Assembly (NCBI GenBank): GCA_018334855.1
Contig: JAGXLE010000036.1
Location: 1 to 9,421 of the forward strand
DNA from: Desulfobacterales bacterium
GTDB lineage: Bacteria; Desulfobacterota; Desulfobacteria; Desulfobacterales; Desulfosalsimonadaceae
Direction of reading: 5' to 3'
Length of the DNA stretch: 9,421 bases
Part shown: piece after piece, positions 1-5,256 of the stretch
How positions within the stretch are numbered: position 1 is the first letter of the stretch
Layout of the letters: each line of letters starts with the position of its first letter
Notes under the pieces: generated by a model
Databases searched by the model: none
Seen by the model: the letters and a program-made list of their open reading frames with translations, nothing else
What the model was told of the DNA's origin: nothing
Translations under genes and position numbers: made by a program

Positions 1-22
1 TGACCCCCCTTCCCCCTTCAGC

Positions 23-115
23 GGAGAGATGGCCGAGTCGGCTGAAGGCGCTCGCCTGCTAAGCGAGTAACGGGGTAACACCCGTTCGAGGGTTCGAATC
101 CCTCTCTCTCCGCCA
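23..115 (+). tRNA. tRNA-Ser (anticodon GCT)
   Basis: A complete class II tRNA can be folded by eye. The acceptor stem GGAGAGA (23-29) pairs with TCTCTCC (105-111). The anticodon stem CTCGC (51-55) pairs with GCGAG (63-67) around the loop CTGCTAA, which puts anticodon GCT at 58-60. The T stem GAGGG (88-92) pairs with CCCTC (100-104) around TTCGAAT. About 20 bases between the anticodon and T stems form the long variable arm typical of serine tRNAs. G112 is the discriminator base and CCA is encoded at 113-115. It decodes AGC and AGU serine codons. The short ORFs crossing it are not genes. Confidence 0.97.
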
Positions 116-125
116 TATTTTTTAA

Positions 126-155
126 AGAATGCCGGTCCGTTGGGGCCGGCATTCT
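126..155. terminator. Hairpin between convergent tRNA-Ser and radical SAM gene, probable bidirectional terminator
   Basis: AGAATGCCGG (126-135) pairs perfectly with CCGGCATTCT (146-155). Three more pairs (136-138 with 143-145, one G-T) close a GTTG loop. It begins 10 bases after the tRNA CCA end and overlaps the TAG stop of the minus-strand gene (complement of 154-156). On the minus strand the stem is followed by CTTTAAAAAATA. On the + strand the tail, ATTTG, is poor in T. Termination is therefore better supported for the minus-strand gene. Confidence 0.7.
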
Positions 156-1065
156 ATTTGTCGAAAATTCCCTGGCGAAAATCCCGCTCTTCCATGGTTC
201 TGCGGATGCGCTCCAGAGTGCCGGCCTTGTCAGTTGCCCATTGGGGGGCGGCGAGTTCACCCGGGTGAGGATCGCCGGTAAGGCGCTGGATCACAATGTC
301 TTTTCGCAAGCGAGCCAGGAATCTGCAGGTAAGCTCCACGTATTGGTCCTGGGTTAAACATCTGTAGAGCCCCTGCTTATACCAGTCGTGAAGCACGGTG
401 CCCCTGACCACGTAGAGCAGGTGGATCTTGATGCCGTTTATGTCCATGGCAGACAGGGTTTTTGCTGTTTCTATCATTTCTTTTTCGGTTTCTCCCGGCA
501 GGCCGAGAATCACGTGGGCACAGACGTTTATTTTGCGCCTGCGGGTTTCTTTTACGGCTTTTTCAAATGCCGCAAAATCATGACCGCGGTTTATTTTTCT
601 CAGGGTGGCATCATGTGCGGACTGAAGTCCGTATTCCGCCCATACAAGGTACCGGTCCATGTAGTCTGCAAGCAAATCAAGCTTTTCATCGTCTATACAG
701 TCCGGCCTGGTGCCTACCGAGAGGCCGACCATGCCGTCTATGGCCAAAGCCTGGTCATAGAGAGCCTTTAATCTGGCCGGGGGTGCATAGGTATTGGTGT
801 AGGACTGGAAATAGGCGATGAACTTTTTTGCCTTGTAGCGCCTGGAAAGCGCGCGCTTTGCTTCTTCGGCCTGGTCAGCAATGGATTTGCCCAAAGCGTG
901 GGCCCCGGTTCCAGAGCCCTTGCGGTTGCAGTAAATACATCCTGCATCCGAGATGGTTCCGTCCCGGTTGGGACAGCCCATGCCCGCATCCAGGGTTATT
1001 TTCTGCACTCTGCATCCGAATATGCTTCTTAAATAGGTGTTTAAATCGTTATAACGATTCTGCAT
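154..1065 (-). CDS. Radical SAM protein, TIGR01212/YhcC family
   Basis: This encodes a 303-residue radical SAM enzyme of the family typified by E. coli YhcC, whose reaction is not established to my knowledge. The 4Fe-4S cluster motif is visible near the N-terminus as CPNRDGT followed by GCIYC. That is three cysteines in CX11CX2C spacing, the longer spacing seen in this family rather than the usual CX3CX2C. Also visible are FQSYTNTYAP, a GTRPDC segment, EYGLQSAHD and HVILGLPGET, all typical of the ELP3-like radical SAM barrel. I chose the ATG at 1063-1065 (MQNRYNDLNTYL) because family members begin just before the RYN-LN-YL segment and a G-rich stretch lies upstream. An in-frame ATG at 1114-1116 would add 17 unconserved-looking residues and has no ribosome site. 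It is divergent from mnmG and convergent with tRNA-Ser. Confidence 0.93.
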   Translation of the reverse strand: MQNRYNDLNTYLRSIFGCRVQKITLDAGMGCPNRDGTISDAGCIYCNRKGSGTGAHALGKSIADQAEEAKRALSRRYKAKKFIAYFQSYTNTYAPPARLKALYDQALAIDGMVGLSVGTRPDCIDDEKLDLLADYMDRYLVWAEYGLQSAHDATLRKINRGHDFAAFEKAVKETRRRKINVCAHVILGLPGETEKEMIETAKTLSAMDINGIKIHLLYVVRGTVLHDWYKQGLYRCLTQDQYVELTCRFLARLRKDIVIQRLTGDPHPGELAAPQWATDKAGTLERIRRTMEERDFRQGIFDK

Positions 1066-1094
1066 AAATCCGGCCCATATTGTCCAAATGCCTT

Positions 1095-1126
1095 GACCGG
1101 CGGAAAAACCGGTCATATGATCATAT
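1095..1126. other. Two small palindromes in the divergent upstream region
   Basis: GACCGG (1095-1100) and CCGGTC (1109-1114) can form a 6-bp stem. Directly beside it, ATATGATCATAT (1115-1126) is a perfect 12-base palindrome. Both lie upstream of the preferred start of the minus-strand radical SAM gene and upstream of mnmG. The position would suit an operator, but perfect 12-base palindromes in AT-rich DNA occur by chance and I recognise no regulator site. Confidence 0.3.
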
Positions 1127-1182
1127 CAGAAAGTAACAGAAAATCAGATTGCAAGTAAAGTAGCATATTTGGAAATAAAAAC

Positions 1183-3078
1183 ATGACAGCCGATACAAAA
1201 ACATATGATGTGATCGTGGTGGGGGCGGGCCATGCCGGATGCGAGGCGGCCCTGGCCGCTGCCCGGATGGGCTGCAGCGTGATGCTTGCCGCCATTGATC
1301 TTGACAAGATAGCCGCCATGCCCTGCAGCCCCTCCATCGGAGGCATGGCCAAGGGGCAATTGGTGCGCGAAATCGACGCCCTGGGCGGGGAAATGGCCCG
1401 GGTGACGGATCAAACCGCCATTCATTTCAGAACCTTAAACACCCGCAAGGGCCCGGCGGTTCATTCCTCCCGCACCCAGAACGACAAGGTCCGCTATCAC
1501 ATGGCCATGAAATCGGTGCTGGAAAATAAGGCCGGCCTGGATATCAGGCAGGTGATGGTAGAACGGCTGCTGGTTGAAGACAGCCGGGCCGCGGGAGTGG
1601 TTGATCGCACCGGATTTGTATTTTACGGCCGGACAGTTATCCTGGCAACCGGCACGTTTCTGGCCGGCAGGATATATATAGGGGATAATTCCTTTATGGC
1701 GGGCCGGGCAGGGGAATTTTCCTCGGAGGGCCTTGCAGGTGATTTAAGGTCTCTGGGCTTTTCAATGGGCAGGATGAAGACCGGGACCCCGCCCCGCCTG
1801 CATGCTGACAGCATAGACTTCTCCGCTCTCGCCCCTCAGGAGCCTGAGTCCGCGCCGCGGCCGTTTTCCCGTTTTTCAGCAGGGCTCGGCCTGCCCCAGG
1901 TTCCAAGTTTTATCGGGGCGGCCAATTCTGAAACAGTACGCATTGTTTCTGAAAACATTTCCCATTCGGCCCTTTACGGCGGGCTGATCAAGGGTATTTC
2001 AGCCCGGTACTGCCCGTCTTTTGAAGACAAGGTGGTCAAATTTCCCGACAGACATAGCCACCAGGTGATTCTGGAACCGGAAGGGCTTGATACAAAGGAA
2101 ATTTATGCAAGCGGCCTTGGAAACAGCCTGCCCTTGGAGGTCCAGATCGCCATGGTCCGGACAATCCGCGGCCTGGAGGAGGCCGAAATTATGCGCCCGG
2201 CTTATGCCATTGAATACGATTACGTCAACCCGCTTCAGCTCTTGCCCACCCTGGAAACCAGGCGGGTGCGGGGCCTTTATCTTGCAGGACAGATAAACGG
2301 AACTTCCGGCTACGAGGAGGCCGCAGCCCAGGGTCTGTGGGCGGGAGTCAACGCGGCCTGCCAAATTCAGAAACGCAGGGCCTTTGTCCTGGATCGCTCA
2401 CAGGCCTACATGGGCGTTATGATAGATGATCTTATAACACGGGGCACGGCGGAACCCTACAGGATGTTTACTTCCAGGGCCGAATACCGGCTCATGCTTC
2501 GCGAGGACAACGCGGATCTGCGTCTGATGGAAACCGGAAATGAGCTGGGCCTGATCACAGATGATGCGGCAAAAGAGTTAAAGGAGCGCAGAAGACAGAT
2601 CGACGGGGAAGTCGAGCGGCTTAGAAATACCGTTTTGCGCCCCGGCCCCGGACTCGGCCGGTACCTGGAAAAGCGGGGCTCTTCGCCCGTAAAAACCGGC
2701 ATACAGGCAGACAGGCTTCTCAAGCGAACAGAGCTTGACTATGACGTGGTGCGCCGCTTTGCGCCGCCGGCAGATCTTGCCCCCGGGGTGGTTGAACAGG
2801 TGGAGATAGCGGTCAAGTACGAAGGCTACATAAACAAGCAGTTAAAGGAAATCGAAAAGTTCAGTGAGATGGAAAATACCCGTATCCCCGAGGATTTTGA
2901 TTTTAACGCGGTCCACGGGCTTTCAAACGAGCTGCGGGAGAAGCTCTGCGCGGTGCGGCCGGCGTCGCTGGGACAGGCATCCCGCATAGACGGGATGACA
3001 CCGGCGGCAATGTCGGTGCTCATGGTGGCGCTAAAGGCCGGCAGCGGAAACCGGCAGAGCGGAAAACAGGCAGGCTGA
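1183..3078 (+). CDS. mnmG: tRNA uridine-5-carboxymethylaminomethyl(34) synthesis enzyme MnmG (GidA)
   Basis: MnmG works with MnmE to place (carboxymethyl)aminomethyl groups on wobble uridine U34 of certain tRNAs, using FAD, a methylene-tetrahydrofolate carbon and glycine or ammonium. At 631 residues it matches the usual full length of about 630. The FAD Rossmann motif GAGHAG is at residues 14-19. The conserved cysteines are present: C48 in PCSPSIGG and C277 in [10 protein letters not shown]. Other signatures are [14 protein letters not shown] near residue 86, [13 protein letters not shown] from 372, and [20 protein letters not shown] from 418. The C-terminal helical domain ends with KYEGYI and RIDGMTP. 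The start ATG is preceded by a weak GGA at 1171-1173. Unlike in many bacteria, rsmG (gidB) does not follow. A 449-base gene-free stretch does. Nothing appears truncated. Confidence 0.98.
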   Translation: MTADTKTYDVIVVGAGHAGCEAALAAARMGCSVMLAAIDLDKIAAMPCSPSIGGMAKGQLVREIDALGGEMARVTDQTAIHFRTLNTRKGPAVHSSRTQNDKVRYHMAMKSVLENKAGLDIRQVMVERLLVEDSRAAGVVDRTGFVFYGRTVILATGTFLAGRIYIGDNSFMAGRAGEFSSEGLAGDLRSLGFSMGRMKTGTPPRLHADSIDFSALAPQEPESAPRPFSRFSAGLGLPQVPSFIGAANSETVRIVSENISHSALYGGLIKGISARYCPSFEDKVVKFPDRHSHQVILEPEGLDTKEIYASGLGNSLPLEVQIAMVRTIRGLEEAEIMRPAYAIEYDYVNPLQLLPTLETRRVRGLYLAGQINGTSGYEEAAAQGLWAGVNAACQIQKRRAFVLDRSQAYMGVMIDDLITRGTAEPYRMFTSRAEYRLMLREDNADLRLMETGNELGLITDDAAKELKERRRQIDGEVERLRNTVLRPGPGLGRYLEKRGSSPVKTGIQADRLLKRTELDYDVVRRFAPPADLAPGVVEQVEIAVKYEGYINKQLKEIEKFSEMENTRIPEDFDFNAVHGLSNELREKLCAVRPASLGQASRIDGMTPAAMSVLMVALKAGSGNRQSGKQAG

Positions 3079-3120
3079 TCCGGATTTAGAAGTTTTTCGG
3101 CTGGTTCAAACTCCGGCCCC

Positions 3121-3148
3121 TTGACATGCCCCGGATACGGATTATTTT
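3121..3148 (+). promoter_or_regulatory. Possible sigma70 promoter downstream of mnmG
   Basis: A perfect TTGACA (3121-3126) is followed after 16 bases by TATTTT (3143-3148), a fair -10 match. It would start a transcript around 3155 that runs through the structured region into dnaJ, leaving a leader of over 350 bases. A near-perfect inverted repeat (3156-3166 with 3197-3208, one bulged base) would lie at the very start of that transcript. No heat-shock sigma32 promoter or CIRCE element was seen. Confidence 0.4.
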
Positions 3149-3227
3149 AGAAAAACAAGAATTTGAGGCGTTAAAGCTGCAGAGAGGAACCAGATTTCAA
3201 ATTTCTTGAAGAAAGGTTCGATGGTTC

Positions 3228-3254
3228 GGGGGACATATTTAAAATTTGTCCCCC
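3228..3254. repeat. GGGGGACA hairpin, REP-like palindrome
   Basis: GGGGGACA (3228-3235) pairs perfectly with TGTCCCCC (3247-3254) across an 11-base A/T loop. There is no T-run after it, so it is not a classical terminator. Its shape (G-run, ACA, A/T loop, TGT, C-run) resembles, from memory, the palindromes found near IS200-like REP-associated transposases in proteobacteria. No transposase gene is present in this window, so the link is inference. Confidence 0.5.
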
Positions 3255-3330
3255 CAAGTGACGTAAGTGATTTGTATAAGGAAGCAGGCGCTAAAAATTA
3301 ATATTACCTAAATCGAGCGATTTTCAAGGT

Positions 3331-3406
3331 TGCCGCAGATACAAGAAAGATGCAGATGAGCTATAGTGGACTATGCGAAGCTGCATCTGACGCAGTAGAT
3401 GCGGCA
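3331..3406. other. Nested stem-loop inside the inverted-repeat element
   Basis: TGCCGCA (3331-3337) pairs with TGCGGCA (3400-3406). Inside that, AGATGCAG (3348-3355) pairs with CTGCATCT (3381-3388). At the tip ATAG (3363-3366) pairs with CTAT (3371-3374) around TGGA. Three stacked helices in 76 bases on a coherent axis are more than expected by chance and could fold as RNA or as single-stranded DNA. Confidence 0.5.
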
Positions 3407-3425
3407 GAATTGGAAATCCCGGAGG

Positions 3426-3491
3426 GTTTCAGATTTTTAAATATAAATGGGTATAATCCTTTACAAAATCATGTTTTTAAAAATCTGAAAC
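3426..3491. other. 16-bp perfect inverted repeat with a TATAAT in its loop
   Basis: GTTTCAGATTTTTAAA (3426-3441) is exactly complementary to 3476-3491, with a 34-base loop. The stem's last base is the first base of the element's right-hand terminal arm. The loop contains a consensus -10 box TATAAT (3452-3457). No good -35 lies 17 bases upstream (TCAGAT; TTTCAG at 19 bases is weak), so promoter activity for dnaJ, 71 bases downstream, is possible but unproven. Confidence 0.5.
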
Positions 3492-3527
3492 GCTCAATTT
3501 AGGTATTAATGAGACGGTGAGATTAAT

Positions 3528-4484
3528 ATGGCCCAAAAAGATTACTATAAAATACTGGGAGTTGACAAAAATGCCTCCCAGGAGGATATAAAGAAGGCCT
3601 ACCGGAAGCTGGCCATGAAGTATCATCCGGATCATTCCTCGGGATCCAAGGAAAACGAGGAAAAGTTCAAGGAAATCAGCGAGGCATACGCGGTGTTAAG
3701 CGATCCGGAAAAGCGGAAGCAGTATGATACTTATGGCGACGAGGACTTCCGGCAGCGCTACAGTCAGGAAGACATATTCAAGGATGTGGACCTCGGCGAT
3801 ATTCTTCGGGAATTCGGATTCGGGGGATCCTCTTTTTTCTCTTTCGGCGGCCGCGGCAAAAGCAGGCAAAAAACCCAGTTTTCCTTTGACCCTGAAAGCA
3901 TGTTCGGCTTCGGCGGAACAGCCGGAGGAAGGCAGCAGCAGCAGGCAGGCACCAGGATGAAGGGCAGGGATCTGGAATACGAGTTGCCCCTTACACTGCA
4001 GGAGATCGCCACGGGCGTGACCAAAACTGTTACTGTGCAGACACCTTCGGGCGGTACCGAGGCCCTGACAGTAAAAATCCCCAAGGGTCTGATCACCGGC
4101 AAAAAGGTCAGGCTTTCCGGCAAAGGGGAGCCGAGCCCCTACGGCGGGCCTGCGGGAGATCTCTACATTCGTTCAAAAATAGCAGAAGATCCCTTATTTG
4201 AACACAAGGATTATGATCTGTATGTAAACCGTGAGATCAAGCTCACGGATGCGCTGCTTGGCACCAAAATTAACGTGCCCACTATCGGGGGCAAACAGCT
4301 GAGCATGAAAATTCCGCCCGGCACAAACCACAAGAGCAAGCTCAGGATTGCCGGTCAGGGGCTTCCTCACATGCGCGGAGGCGGAAAAGGCGACCTGTAT
4401 GTGGTGGTAAATGTTAAAATGCCTGCAAAGCTTGACAAGAAACAAAAGGAACTGGTGAAGAGCCTGGCAGAAACAGGGCTGTAG
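3528..4484 (+). CDS. Class B J-domain co-chaperone (DnaJ/CbpA-like)
   Basis: This 318-residue Hsp40 would stimulate the ATPase of DnaK and deliver unfolded clients in the cytoplasm. The J domain fills residues 1-70, with the essential HPD at 33-35 and the KRKQYD end of helix IV. A Gly/Phe-rich region follows (about 90-140; [19 protein letters not shown] and a short QQQQ run). Two C-terminal substrate-binding beta domains come next (about 147-220 and 220-305), starting at [18 protein letters not shown]. No CXXCXGXG repeats are present, so the zinc-finger domain of true DnaJ is absent. This is a CbpA-type J protein rather than the dnaK-linked dnaJ. A good ribosome site, GGTGAG (3516-3521), lies 6 bases before the ATG. 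It stands alone between the structured repeat and a terminator. No dnaK or grpE is nearby, and cbpM is not seen. Confidence 0.95.
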   Translation: MAQKDYYKILGVDKNASQEDIKKAYRKLAMKYHPDHSSGSKENEEKFKEISEAYAVLSDPEKRKQYDTYGDEDFRQRYSQEDIFKDVDLGDILREFGFGGSSFFSFGGRGKSRQKTQFSFDPESMFGFGGTAGGRQQQQAGTRMKGRDLEYELPLTLQEIATGVTKTVTVQTPSGGTEALTVKIPKGLITGKKVRLSGKGEPSPYGGPAGDLYIRSKIAEDPLFEHKDYDLYVNREIKLTDALLGTKINVPTIGGKQLSMKIPPGTNHKSKLRIAGQGLPHMRGGGKGDLYVVVNVKMPAKLDKKQKELVKSLAETGL

Positions 4485-4516
4485 AACCCCGGCTGCCGAT
4501 AAAATCAAAGCCACTG

Positions 4517-4566
4517 AAAAAGACCGGCGGTTGTGCAAATGCGGGCACAGCGGCCGGTCTTTTTTT
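4517..4566 (+). terminator. Strong intrinsic terminator after dnaJ
   Basis: AAAAAGACCGGC (4517-4528) pairs perfectly with GCCGGTCTTTTT (4553-4564). An inner TGTGC/GCACA stem extends the helix, and the 3' arm runs into an unbroken T tract (4560-4566). It begins 33 bases after the dnaJ stop. The A-run on the 5' side also makes it plausible in the reverse direction, but no minus-strand gene needs it. Confidence 0.93.
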
Positions 4567-4627
4567 CGTAAGAGATTTTACACGTTTCCTTTAAAGAAGT
4601 ATAAAGGGGCGGATCTTGGCAATTTTA

Positions 4628-4656
4628 TTGACAAAAAATAAATATTTGGGTAGGGT
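4628..4656 (+). promoter_or_regulatory. Sigma70-type promoter for hpt
   Basis: A perfect -35 TTGACA (4628-4633) is followed after the optimal 17 bases by TAGGGT (4651-4656), which keeps the most important -10 positions (T, A and final T). The surroundings are AT-rich, and the dnaJ terminator lies just upstream, so a new transcript is expected to start here. The predicted leader to the hpt ATG is about 48 bases. Confidence 0.65.
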
Positions 4657-4710
4657 AAATAAAAGAAGAAATATATAAATTTCACCTTTACCGTAAAAAA
4701 GTCTAATTAA

Positions 4711-5256
4711 ATGCCTTTGCCAGAGCTTTCACCCGTCCTGAGCGAAGCGGAGATCAAGAACCGGGTTTCCGCCCTTGCACGACAGATTTCAGCCGATTAT
4801 CAGGATGAGCCGCTGGTAGTAATTGGCGTATTAAAAGGCGCCTTTGTTTTTATGGCCGATCTGGTGCGGAGTTTGACCATTCCTGTGGAAATTGACTTTA
4901 TAAAAGCTTCAAGCTATGGGACAAGCGATACCTCCTCGGGAGAAGTCAGGCTGTCCGAGGCTCTGGAGACGGATCTTAAAGACAGGCATGTGTTGATTGT
5001 AGAAGATATCCTTGATACCGGGCAGACAATTGAAAGGCTCACTGCCTCAATAGCCCGGTACCGGCCCAGAAGCATAAGGGTCTGTGTCTGTATTGATAAA
5101 AAGGAAAGAAGAAAAACCGATTTTGAGGCAGACTATATTTGTTTTTCAGTGGATAAAGGGTTTCTCGTGGGCTACGGGCTGGATTATGCGGAACAATACA
5201 GGTATTTGCCCGCCATATTTGCTTTAAAAAATTCAACCAGCGAGGAAGCAAAATGA
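4711..5256 (+). CDS. hpt: Hypoxanthine phosphoribosyltransferase
   Basis: This purine-salvage enzyme joins hypoxanthine (and often guanine) to PRPP, giving IMP or GMP and pyrophosphate, in the cytosol. At 181 residues it has normal family length. Visible signatures are the pyrophosphate loop LKG (41-43), the flexible-loop SSYG (67-70), and the PRPP-binding motif VEDILDTGQT (97-106) with its two acidic residues. The purine-site lysine segment IDKKERRK (128-135) and the C-terminal VGYGLDYAEQYRYLP (153-167) are also present. The ATG at 4711 has no recognisable Shine-Dalgarno sequence. Its upstream bases are AT-rich. I keep this start because homologues begin right before the PELxPVLS segment and no better in-frame start exists. 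Its TGA overlaps the next ATG by 4 bases, so the two genes are translationally coupled. Confidence 0.95.
   Translation: MPLPELSPVLSEAEIKNRVSALARQISADYQDEPLVVIGVLKGAFVFMADLVRSLTIPVEIDFIKASSYGTSDTSSGEVRLSEALETDLKDRHVLIVEDILDTGQTIERLTASIARYRPRSIRVCVCIDKKERRKTDFEADYICFSVDKGFLVGYGLDYAEQYRYLPAIFALKNSTSEEAK

Larger units (their letters stand above)
3297..3510. repeat. Approximately 214-bp inverted-repeat-bounded element (MITE-like or structured intergenic repeat)
   Basis: The ends form an inverted repeat. TACCTAAATCGAGCG (3305-3319) matches the reverse complement of 3491-3505 at 14 of 15 bases. ATTAAT occurs just outside both arms (3297-3302 and 3505-3510) and could be a target-site duplication or, being self-complementary, part of the arms. 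Inside are a two-part stem-loop (3331-3406) and a 16-bp perfect stem (3426-3441 with 3476-3491). There is no ORF of note. Terminal inverted repeats, dense internal palindromes and lack of coding capacity together suggest a non-autonomous mobile element or a structured RNA. Only one copy lies in the window, so repetitiveness cannot be shown here. Confidence 0.5.

Noticed and set aside
18..260. Minus-strand ORF over tRNA-Ser
   Set aside because: It overlaps the tRNA, and its EREGFEPSNG peptide is a typical tRNA-derived false translation.
388..821. Two + strand ORFs inside the radical SAM gene
   Set aside because: They are opposite-strand shadows of a clearly conserved gene, with no domain signature.
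3121..3254. Heat-shock control (sigma32 promoter or CIRCE) of dnaJ
   Set aside because: TTGACA and a CCCC nearby have the wrong spacing for sigma32, and no TTAGCACTC inverted repeat is present.
3297..3510. CRISPR array or tandem repeat
   Set aside because: The repeats are inverted pairs that fold on each other. There are no regularly spaced direct repeats with unique spacers.
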